Below the pieces are notes generated by a model. That model was not told the DNA's origin and made no database searches. It saw nothing but the letters and a program-made list of their open reading frames with translations. This document shows, piece by piece, positions 1 to 4,898 of a stretch of 7,751 nt of DNA. A program made the translations under genes and the position numbers. Positions within the stretch are counted from its first letter, which is position 1; each line of letters begins with the position of its first letter. The stretch is from Coleofasciculus sp. S288 (lineage in GTDB: Bacteria; Cyanobacteriota; Cyanobacteriia; Cyanobacteriales; Coleofasciculaceae). The stretch covers positions 1-7,751 of the forward strand of contig JAIUYC010000148.1 in the NCBI GenBank assembly GCA_020216575.1, in the 5' to 3' direction.

Positions 1-1
1 C

Positions 2-688
2 TTGGGAATGCGCCCTTGGATTGCGGTTGCTTTCTCTGCGCCCGTCGCCGCCGCAACGGCTGTTCTTCTTGTTTATCCCATTGGTCAAGGAAGCTTTTCG
101 GAGGGGTTGCCCTTGGGAATTTCCGGTACTTTCCACTTTATGCTTGCCTTCCAAGCTAACCACAACATTCTGATGCATCCTTTGCACCAACTGGGTGTTG
201 CTGGAGTGTTAGGTGGAGCGATGCTGAGTGCAATTCACGGTTCCCTGGTGAGTTCGTCCCTAATTCAAGAGACTACCAATTCTGAATCTGAAGCGGCTGG
301 CTACAAGTTCGGTCAACCGGAAGTCACTTACAACCTGCTAGCCGGACATTACGGTTACTTGGGGCGTCTTTTCTTTCCCGGTTTAGGGATGCGCAACAGC
401 CGTGCTATCCACTTCGTTTTGGCAGCACTGCCAACCATCGGCATTTGGTGTGCTACTGCGGGTGTGATTTCTATGGCGTTTAACCTGAATGGCTTCAACT
501 TCAATCATTCTGTCCTCGATAGCCAAGGTCATGTGATTCCAACCATGGCTGATATCCTCAATCGCGCCGATTTGGGGATTCAAGCGATGCACGCTCCTAA
601 TGCTCACCACTTCCCTCTACTGATGGCTGGGGGTGAAGGAACACCTGTGAGTGTAGAGATTGCTTCTGCTTCTACTGCCAGTCGCTAA
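2..688 (+). CDS. psbA: Atypical photosystem II D1 protein (rogue/sentinel or ChlF-like), 3' part only
   Basis: This is a D1 reaction-centre subunit cut by the left window edge. The first full codon (TTG, bases 2-4) matches Leu137 in standard numbering, so the true start lies outside and 228 residues are visible. Kept residues: TyrZ Tyr161, its partner His190, the P680 ligand His198, the iron ligands His215 and His272, and His332 and His337. Lost Mn4CaO5 ligands: Asp170 is Glu, Glu189 is Asn, Glu333 is Ala and Asp342 is Leu. In the QB pocket Ser264 is Gly and Phe265 is Met, and one residue is inserted just after His252. A 19-residue tail follows the Ala344 equivalent. From family knowledge, such ligand-poor D1s are either sentinel/rogue D1, thought to give PSII that cannot oxidise water (dark or microoxic conditions), or ChlF, the far-red chlorophyll f synthase. 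I favour rogue/sentinel because His332 and His337 remain and no far-red cluster gene is in view. The diagnostic Gln-Asp pair near 127/128 lies just outside the window. Confidence 0.93.
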   Translation: MGMRPWIAVAFSAPVAAATAVLLVYPIGQGSFSEGLPLGISGTFHFMLAFQANHNILMHPLHQLGVAGVLGGAMLSAIHGSLVSSSLIQETTNSESEAAGYKFGQPEVTYNLLAGHYGYLGRLFFPGLGMRNSRAIHFVLAALPTIGIWCATAGVISMAFNLNGFNFNHSVLDSQGHVIPTMADILNRADLGIQAMHAPNAHHFPLLMAGGEGTPVSVEIASASTASR

Positions 689-714
689 ACCAATTTGATA
701 CGAAATGCCATCGG

Positions 715-746
715 AAGAGCGCTCCTCTCTGGGGAGGCTCTTTTTT
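715..746 (+). terminator. Rho-independent terminator of psbA
   Basis: AGAGC (716-720) pairs with GCTCT (737-741), and CTCC (722-725) pairs with GGAG (733-736) after a single bulged G. A run of six T (741-746) follows. It starts 27 bp after the psbA stop and points the same way, so psbA transcription probably ends here. Confidence 0.85.
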
Positions 747-796
747 ATGACGTATGGTTCATGGGACGCATATCTTCTTGAAAGCTTTATAATACC

Positions 797-825
797 TTGG
801 CTTAAATTGCCGATATCTTTATAAT
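797..825 (+). promoter_or_regulatory. Candidate sigma70-type promoter for the GT26 gene
   Basis: TTGGCT (797-802), 17 bp spacer, TATAAT (820-825). The -10 is perfect and the -35 matches TTGACA at four of six positions. It lies after the psbA terminator and would give a leader of roughly 240 nt before the glycosyltransferase start. Sequence match only. Confidence 0.5.
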
Positions 826-843
826 GTTTTTAGTATTACGGAA

Positions 844-876
844 GTAGGCAAAGAGCAAATTTGACTAGCAGCCTAC
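844..876. promoter_or_regulatory. Nested dyad downstream of the promoter candidate
   Basis: GTAGGC (844-849) and GCCTAC (871-876) form a perfect inverted repeat. The 8-bp palindrome CAAATTTG (856-863) sits almost exactly at its centre. It lies about 20-50 bp past the -10 box, where a repressor site or an RNA hairpin in the leader could sit. The function is unknown. Confidence 0.35.
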
Positions 877-1075
877 ATTAAAAAGTTGCCCACGTCTCTA
901 ATTTTTTGGTCAGGAAGCATCGATAAAACCAAAGTTTGGCGGAAGTCAACGCTCGACTGTTGTATGAAGAAATGGAGACTTCTGCGAGACATACTCACCA
1001 GACTGGCGTTCAACGCTTGGATCGGATAGTCTTCATATGTACTAATGTGATGTGAGGCAGTGCAAGAACTGGGCT

Positions 1076-1810
1076 ATGGTTGAAGCACCCAAACAATTTT
1101 CCGTACTGGGGCTACCAGTTCACCTATCAGACCACTATGACCACTGGCTTAGCGATCGCCTAAAGCAGGGTCTAGGAAGTCATGTGGTGACGTTGAATTC
1201 AGAAATGGTAATTCAGTCAGAGCGCAACGACGCTCTCGCTTCCATTATCCGGAAGGCAGAACTGGTGATTCCAGATGGCGCTGGTGTAATCCTGTACTTG
1301 TTGCTCCACGGCCAACGACAGCAGCGCTGCCCCGGAATTGAGCTAGCCGAATCGTTATTGCGGCAGGCTGGACAATGGGGAGAGTCTTGTCCAGTGTTTT
1401 TCTATGGGGGTGCCCCTGGTGTAGCTGAGAAAGCCGCAGAGGTATGGCATCAAAAAGTTCCACAACTCGCGATCGTTGGAACTGAGCATGGTTACCTCTC
1501 ACCGGAAGCCGAAGAAGAATTCAAGTTAACGCTCAAAGACAAGCAACCCAAGCTAATTTTGGTCGGACTCGGCGTTCCTCGCCAAGAGCTTTGGATTGCT
1601 CAGCATCGGCACTTGTGTTCCCAAGCAATTTGGATTGGTGTCGGTGGTAGCTTTGATATTTGGGCAGGGATTAAATCCCGTGCGCCAGGATGGCTGCGCA
1701 ACAATCATCTGGAATGGCTTTATCGGCTGTATCAAGAACCTTGGCGCTGGCGTCGGATGATGGCGTTGCCACAGTTTGCCCTAAAAGCTTTAGCTGACCG
1801 CTTGGCTTAA
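1076..1810 (+). CDS. WecG/TagA/CpsF family (GT26) glycosyltransferase
   Basis: GT26 enzymes transfer a sugar, classically N-acetylmannosaminyl from UDP-ManNAc, onto an undecaprenyl-diphosphate-linked sugar at the inner face of the cytoplasmic membrane during cell-surface polymer synthesis. From the ATG at 1076 the protein has 244 residues, normal for the family. Visible blocks: TLN (Thr39, Asn41) in the substrate pocket, PDGAGV with the conserved Asp67 (the proposed catalytic base in TagA), the loop with Arg84 (RCPG), FFYGGAPGV (about 108-116), VGLGVPRQE (163-171, with Gln170), GVGGSFDIWAG (about 188-198) and the closing RAPGWLRNNHLEWLYRL/EPWRWRR region. The basic C-terminus fits the membrane-contacting tail. 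The ATG is preferred because the family typically begins a few residues before the VLGLPV segment. An in-frame GTG at 1052 would add eight residues, and neither start has a clear ribosome-binding site. The exact sugar and acceptor cannot be read from sequence, and no polysaccharide cluster surrounds it. Confidence 0.92.
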   Translation: MVEAPKQFSVLGLPVHLSDHYDHWLSDRLKQGLGSHVVTLNSEMVIQSERNDALASIIRKAELVIPDGAGVILYLLLHGQRQQRCPGIELAESLLRQAGQWGESCPVFFYGGAPGVAEKAAEVWHQKVPQLAIVGTEHGYLSPEAEEEFKLTLKDKQPKLILVGLGVPRQELWIAQHRHLCSQAIWIGVGGSFDIWAGIKSRAPGWLRNNHLEWLYRLYQEPWRWRRMMALPQFALKALADRLA

Positions 1811-1880
1811 ACGTTGGGACTAGGGGGTTGGAGATTAGACGCTATGTGCTGTCGCACACAAAGAAAGAATGAAAATCTAC

Positions 1881-1908
1881 CTCTCCTGACTCGGAGACTC
1901 CTTTTTTT
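1881..1908 (+). terminator. Weak hairpin and T-run after the GT26 gene
   Basis: TCTCC (1882-1886) pairs with GGAGA (1893-1897) over a 6-nt loop. CTCC and seven T (1902-1908) follow. The 5-bp stem and the four-base gap before the T-run make it a weak terminator. It lies in the variable slot of the first 80-bp repeat copy, so it may be part of that element. Confidence 0.35.
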
Positions 1909-1963
1909 CAAGATAGCCACCCACGGGCGATCGCTCACAACAAAGGATGAAAAGTCCTCTTCC

Positions 1964-1987
1964 CTACCACCTACCACCTACCACCTA
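1964..1987. repeat. Heptamer short tandem repeat, CTACCAC x3.4
   Basis: Three perfect copies of CTACCAC (1964, 1971, 1978) are followed by a partial CTA. Heptameric short tandemly repeated sequences are well known in cyanobacterial intergenic DNA. This one occupies the variable slot of the second 80-bp unit. Confidence 0.9.
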
Positions 1988-2059
1988 TTTTCAGGTTAGG
2001 CACCATGAGCAAAAGCTCACAACGAAGGGATGAAAATCCTTATTCCTTCTGCTCTGGAG

Positions 2060-2077
2060 CCTTCTGCCTTCTGCCTT
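2060..2077. repeat. Heptamer short tandem repeat, CCTTCTG x2.6
   Basis: CCTTCTG at 2060 and 2067 is followed by a partial CCTT. A detached copy lies at 2045-2051. It sits in the same slot of the third 80-bp unit that CTACCAC occupies in the second. Confidence 0.8.
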
Positions 2078-2164
2078 ATTTTCAAGACAGTTTCTGGTAG
2101 ACAATAGAAATCTGGCTCTACTAGCTCCTAGTTCTTCTGAATCATTTTTACTGAGTGCTTTTCT

Positions 2165-2908
2165 ATGACCACAGCCTTTGGTCATTCCACCGATCGCACA
2201 ACTCATCAACAGGTAACTCCTAACGCCTCAGCTACCCAAAGTTCGGCGATCGTTCAGTTCCGTGGGGTGACAAAAACCTATCCCAATGGCAGTCGAGGAT
2301 TGTTTGACGTCAGCTTAAACGTGACGCGGGGCGGCTTTCTGTTTATCACGGGTCCGTCAGGTGCGGGTAAGTCAACGTTACTGAAGCTGCTTTATGGTGC
2401 GGAACGTCCGACTTCTGGAGAAGTCATTGTTGACCAATTAAATATAGGGCAACTGCGAGGCGATCGCTTGTCTTTGCTGCGCCGTCGCATTGGCATTGTT
2501 TTTCAGGACTACAAACTAATTCCATCGCGAACGGTGTCGGAAAATATTGCCTTTGTCCTGTGGGCACAGGGCTTCACTCGCAAGGAAATCGATCGCCGCC
2601 TGCCGCCAACTCTGAAGTTAGTAGGTTTGCAACACAAAGCCGACTGTTTCCCAGAGGAACTATCGGGAGGAGAGCAACAGCGAGTAAGCCTTGCCCGTGC
2701 GATCATTGGCACCCCTCCGGTGCTGTTGGCGGATGAACCTACCGGAAATCTTGATCCAGATAATTCTCGGCAGGTGTTAAAGATTCTCACGAAGCTGAAC
2801 GCCATGGGCGCAACTGTGATTGTTACAACCCATGATGAGCAATTAGTGCAAATGTCAAATCAGCCTGTAGTGCAGTTGCGGGAGGGGCGCTTGTATCGAA
2901 ATTTTTGA
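2165..2908 (+). CDS. ftsE: FtsE-type ABC transporter ATP-binding protein
   Basis: FtsE is the cytoplasmic ATPase that, with the membrane protein FtsX, couples ATP hydrolysis at the division site to activation of cell-wall hydrolases. All nucleotide-binding motifs are present: Walker A GPSGAGKST (63-71), Q-loop Gln114 in FQDYKLIP, signature LSGGEQQR (166-173), Walker B PVLLADEP (185-192, Glu191 catalytic), D-loop NLDP and switch His223 in TTHD. The DYKLIP segment after the Q-loop and the AIIGTPPVLLADEPTGNLD stretch are typical of FtsE and its MacB/LolD relatives. The first ~28 residues are a Ser/Thr/Gln-rich extension that the usual ~220-residue FtsE lacks, and the core starts around IVQFRGVTKTYP. 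The start is ATG with GAG about 9 nt upstream. No ftsX follows and no transport partner is in view, so a role as ATPase of another MacB-like exporter cannot be excluded. Confidence 0.9.
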   Translation: MTTAFGHSTDRTTHQQVTPNASATQSSAIVQFRGVTKTYPNGSRGLFDVSLNVTRGGFLFITGPSGAGKSTLLKLLYGAERPTSGEVIVDQLNIGQLRGDRLSLLRRRIGIVFQDYKLIPSRTVSENIAFVLWAQGFTRKEIDRRLPPTLKLVGLQHKADCFPEELSGGEQQRVSLARAIIGTPPVLLADEPTGNLDPDNSRQVLKILTKLNAMGATVIVTTHDEQLVQMSNQPVVQLREGRLYRNF

Positions 2909-2951
2909 AGCGGTGAGATGTGGGTAAGTTTAGCCGGACAATACTATTCAT

Positions 2952-2983
2952 AAAAAGAAGCTTCCAAGTCCTTGGAAGCTTCT
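2952..2983 (-). terminator. Strong leftward Rho-independent terminator
   Basis: AGAAGCTTCCAAG (2956-2968) and CTTGGAAGCTTCT (2971-2983) are perfect reverse complements, giving at least 12 bp of stem around a 4-nt loop. Read leftward, the stem is followed by a T-run (A 2952-2956 on the given strand). On the right-hand side there is no T-run, so it mainly serves leftward transcription. It may also block read-through from ftsE, whose stop is 43 bp before it. Confidence 0.92.
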
Positions 2984-3005
2984 CGTGTTATCAAGGATGA
3001 TTCAG

Positions 3006-3122
3006 TTATCGTCCTTTCAAGTAGTTGATGATTTTTCGCGCTTGAGAGGAAGATAACTTAGCACTTGAGCCTGTTTTAATGTAGTGAAAGAAGTGATTAT
3101 CAGTGGCTGCTGTTGTTTTCAT
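3006..3122 (-). CDS. Small 38-residue protein of unknown function
   Basis: An ATG at 3122-3120 opens 38 codons ending in TAA at 3008-3006. I do not recognise a family. The N-terminal part is polar (MKTTAATDNHFFHYIK). It is followed by GSSAKLSSSQ and a basic stretch RKIINYLKGR that could form a short amphipathic helix. No transmembrane segment or cysteine is present, and net charge is positive. Support for it being real: the stop lies 22 bp before a near-perfect leftward terminator, a leftward promoter candidate lies at 3246-3274, and nothing else uses this stretch. Against it: no clear ribosome-binding site (the stretch just upstream is AACCCAACAACCC), and a short frame like this can arise by chance. 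The transcript could instead be a small RNA, or the 3' end of the protease message read through from 3313. Confidence 0.6.
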   Translation of the reverse strand: MKTTAATDNHFFHYIKTGSSAKLSSSQARKIINYLKGR

Positions 3123-3136
3123 GGGTTGTTGGGTTA

Positions 3137-3200
3137 ATTCTCAGTTAACTTGCAGTGCTTCAGAACACTCGCTAGCTAGCACCCTTGGCTTATTCTCAGT
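3137..3200 (-). promoter_or_regulatory. Repeated ACTGAGAAT word before the small gene
   Basis: ACTGAGAAT occurs twice in the leftward direction (3200-3192 and 3145-3137), 55 bp apart. The flanks are also similar (ACTGAGAAT, T/A-rich, then CC). Between them lies the 10-bp palindrome GCTAGCTAGC (3171-3180). The nearer copy is also part of GTTAA-N7-TTAAC (3133-3149). These may be protein-binding sites or leader structure; no regulator can be named. Confidence 0.3.
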
Positions 3201-3245
3201 ATGGTAGAGCGATGGAGGCGATGATGTTTGCGCAATGTGTATTTT

Positions 3246-3274
3246 AGTGTATGCGTTTAAGCGATCGCTTACAA
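3246..3274 (-). promoter_or_regulatory. Candidate leftward promoter for the small gene
   Basis: Read leftward: TTGTAA (3274-3269), a 17-bp spacer, then TACACT (3251-3246). Each box matches consensus at four of six positions. The spacer contains a HIP1 octamer (3261-3268). It would give a leader of about 115-120 nt before the ATG at 3122. Confidence 0.35.
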
Positions 3275-3312
3275 GAGGTTTTAGAGTCGGGTTAAACATA
3301 AAGTTTTATTGC

Positions 3313-4611
3313 CTATTCACCCATCAAGTCCTTAAAATGCTGATTCCTTCGGATAGCATCAAAGCAGGAGTCAGTTTTTGCCTGTTCTCTAAACTGATCG
3401 GGGTCAAGCTTGATTGCCTGTTGCAGGGTTTCAAGGGCTAGAGAGACATTCCCTTGTAATGCATAGCAGCAAGCCTTGTTATACCAAGCGTCAGCAAAGT
3501 CAGGCTGGATTTGAAGGGCTTTCTCAAAGGAGGCGATCGCTTCCTCATACTTTAGTAATTGACAGAGGGAATAGCCTTTGTTGTACCAAGCTTCGTAGTA
3601 GTCTGGTTTAATTTGAACTACCTGCTCGTAAGATGCGATCGCTTCCTCATACTTTAGCAATTGACCAAGGGAACAGCCTTTGGCATACCAAGTTTCATAG
3701 GAATCCGGCTTAATTTGAATTGCCTGGTCATAAGAGGCGAGCGCTTCCTCATATCGTTGCAATTGATAAAGGGCAGAGCCTTTGTAATACCAAGCTTCGT
3801 AGTAATCGGGCTTAATTTTAATGGCTTGTTCGTAAGCTGCTATTGCCTTTTCATACTGCCGATTCTCTAGTCGAGTATTCCCTCGGTTATACCACTCAAC
3901 TTCCTTACGCCTAAATATCCATAAAACACCAATAAGTCCCACTATCAAAATATTAACGTGTTCTCTGAAAACTACATATCCCCTCACTGCCATTTCAGAT
4001 GGCACATTCAAAAACTCACTAATCGTGTAAGTACAATTCCAAAGCAATTGATTTAACGGGTCTACAAACCATAGCAATCCGAATAGAAACCAAATGCCAT
4101 ATTTGCCAAATTTGTTGAACTGAATCCGAGTTTGATGGGGTAGCCACGGCTCAATAATGCCATAACCATCAAGAGGCGGAATTGGTAGTAAATTGAGCAG
4201 AACACTAGCAATTTCCAACAGACATAAAAATGCCAAACTAAGCCAGAGCCAGCTTTGACTCGATGGTATAGCCCAACCCAGCCCAAAGGGTATCGCTAGT
4301 AGCAAAGCGACAACAGCACTAGCAACAGGACCAGCAGCTGAGACAGCACTTTCCCACCAACGACTACGTAATCGTCGCCTATCGATATAAACTGCCCCTC
4401 CTGGCAGAGCAATTCCCCCCATCAAGAGGAAAAGAATCGGCAGAAGGAGGCTCAAACCAGGGTCAGTATATTTGAGGGGATTCAGAGTCAAATATCCCTT
4501 ATCTTTTACTGAAGTATCCCCACCGAAATATGCCACTACTGCATGACCAAACTCATGCAGACAAACAGACAAAATCCAACCAAGACAGACGACGACTGCG
4601 ACAAGCCACAC
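3313..4611 (-). CDS. Membrane site-2 (M50) metalloprotease fused to TPR repeats
   Basis: This is a 432-residue intramembrane zinc metalloprotease of the S2P/M50 family. Such enzymes cut transmembrane helices, often those of anti-sigma factors or stress regulators. HEFGH (19-23) in the first hydrophobic segment supplies two zinc-ligand histidines and the catalytic Glu20. NLLPIPPLDG (140-149) supplies the third ligand, Asp148. Hydrophobic stretches lie near 1-17, 52-74, 88-112, 120-145, 172-192 and 218-234. From about 239 to 408 there are five TPRs of 34 residues (YNRGNTRLENRQYEKAIAAY type), the last one diverged, with a short helical tail. TPRs bind partner proteins, here probably on the cytosolic side. 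The start is GTG, preceded by GGGGGA at 7 nt spacing, with an in-frame stop six codons upstream. The gene diverges from the J-domain/WD40 gene. Its substrate is unknown, and no anti-sigma factor lies beside it. No terminator follows directly, so its message may run through the small gene to 2952. Confidence 0.9.
   Translation of the reverse strand: MWLVAVVVCLGWILSVCLHEFGHAVVAYFGGDTSVKDKGYLTLNPLKYTDPGLSLLLPILFLLMGGIALPGGAVYIDRRRLRSRWWESAVSAAGPVASAVVALLLAIPFGLGWAIPSSQSWLWLSLAFLCLLEIASVLLNLLPIPPLDGYGIIEPWLPHQTRIQFNKFGKYGIWFLFGLLWFVDPLNQLLWNCTYTISEFLNVPSEMAVRGYVVFREHVNILIVGLIGVLWIFRRKEVEWYNRGNTRLENRQYEKAIAAYEQAIKIKPDYYEAWYYKGSALYQLQRYEEALASYDQAIQIKPDSYETWYAKGCSLGQLLKYEEAIASYEQVVQIKPDYYEAWYNKGYSLCQLLKYEEAIASFEKALQIQPDFADAWYNKACCYALQGNVSLALETLQQAIKLDPDQFREQAKTDSCFDAIRRNQHFKDLMGE
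3533..3642. repeat. 102-bp in-gene TPR repeat bearing HIP1 octamers in register
   Basis: GCGATCGC at 3533 and at 3635 are exactly 102 bp (34 codons) apart and are followed by nearly identical DNA (CTTCCTCATACTTTAG). They mark the same position in TPRs three and four of the protease. The repeats therefore look like recent tandem copies at DNA level, not only at protein level. Confidence 0.75.
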
Positions 4612-4618
4612 TGACTTT

Positions 4619-4624
4619 TCCCCC
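4619..4624 (-). promoter_or_regulatory. Ribosome-binding site of the M50-TPR gene
   Basis: Read leftward, GGGGGA (4624-4619) stands 7 nt before the GTG at 4611. With the in-frame TGA six codons upstream, it fixes this GTG as the start. Confidence 0.65.
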
Positions 4625-4744
4625 AGGATTCAAATTGTTAATAACGAGAATGTTTGGACTGTATAAAATTTGGCAAATTCTAGCTTTACTTTGTAGTAAC
4701 AGACAAAATATAACTTAAACAGGAGTTAACCTAAGCAGTAGTTA

Positions 4745-4774
4745 TTGAAGTCTTAGATCTTCATTTACTATAAT
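4745..4774 (+). promoter_or_regulatory. Candidate promoter for the DnaJ-WD40 gene
   Basis: TTGAAG (4745-4750), 18 bp spacer, perfect TATAAT (4769-4774). It would give a leader of about 115 nt. The -10 box lies inside the inverted repeat at 4766-4797, so a dimeric regulator bound there could block it. Confidence 0.5.
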
Positions 4775-4797
4775 ACTCCACGGACTATTTTATAGTA
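4766..4797. promoter_or_regulatory. Inverted repeat overlapping the -10 box
   Basis: TACTATAA (4766-4773) and TTATAGTA (4790-4797) are perfect reverse complements with a 16-bp gap, so their centres are 24 bp apart. It is a possible operator in the region shared by the divergent protease and J-protein genes. The arms are AT-rich, so chance is not excluded. Confidence 0.4.
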
Positions 4798-4802
4798 GTT
4801 TA

Positions 4803-4826
4803 AGGTAAGCCACATAGGGCTCACCT
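4803..4826 (+). other. Leader hairpin of the DnaJ-WD40 gene
   Basis: AGGTAAGCC (4803-4811) pairs with GGCTCACCT (4818-4826), with one mismatch and a 6-nt loop. No T-run follows, so it is not an ordinary terminator. It could be an RNA stability or control element in the leader. It could also be a site acting on DNA. Confidence 0.4.
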
Positions 4827-4898
4827 GAAAATCGTCACACTCTGCAATATTCTCAATAATTCTCTAGCTAGATAAAATTTTTAGCCTACAGATAGTGG

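Larger units (their letters stand above)
747..1075. other. Intergenic stretch without a convincing gene
   Basis: No reading frame here exceeds about 40 codons and none has a recognisable domain. It holds a promoter candidate at 797-825, a second TATAAT at 788-793 inside a repeated CTTTATAAT word, and a nested dyad at 844-876. A GTG at 1052 is in frame with the glycosyltransferase downstream and could extend it by eight residues. Confidence 0.6.
1835..2090. repeat. Three tandem diverged copies of an ~80 bp intergenic unit
   Basis: Copies begin near 1835, 1913 and 1996. The conserved order is: (T/A)TAG; then at +19/20 the GCTCACAAC word (1933 and 2015, diverged to GCACACAAA at 1854); then AAGGATGAAAA or a close variant, followed by a TCCT that can pair back to AAGGA; then a variable pyrimidine-rich slot; then TTTTCA(A/G)G. 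Spacing of the second element is 79 and 82 bp. Copies two and three are clearly alike and copy one is more diverged. The array fills most of the gap between the GT26 gene and ftsE and encodes no protein of note. Confidence 0.75.

Noticed and set aside
2..688. D1 gene starting at base 2 or at the ATG at 8
   Set aside because: The residues match the middle of D1 (from Leu137); the gene is cut by the window edge and is not a short protein.
900..1015. Leftward 39-codon frame starting MSRRSLHFF
   Set aside because: No ribosome-binding site or terminator and no recognisable domain; length is within chance.
900..1052. Short rightward frame (about 40 codons) with protein-like text NARLLYEEMETSARH, ending before the GT26 gene
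   Set aside because: No ATG, no ribosome-binding site, no recognised family; only possible as a gene remnant. A search of the translated segment against proteins would settle it.
1052..1075. GTG start extending the GT26 protein by eight residues
   Set aside because: The ATG at 1076 fits the usual family N-terminus better; neither has a clear ribosome-binding site, so this is a preference and not proof.
1835..2090. CRISPR array
   Set aside because: The ~80 bp units are diverged copies with repeats inside the unit, not short identical repeats with unique spacers, and no cas gene is present.
1814..2209. Frames of 61 and 72 codons in the gap before ftsE
   Set aside because: They run through the tandem repeats and heptamers, and the leftward one overlaps the ftsE start; composition reflects the repeats.
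3171..3180. GCTAGCTAGC palindrome as a phage or integron attachment site
   Set aside because: Too short, no integrase or flanking repeat nearby; kept only as a possible regulatory dyad.
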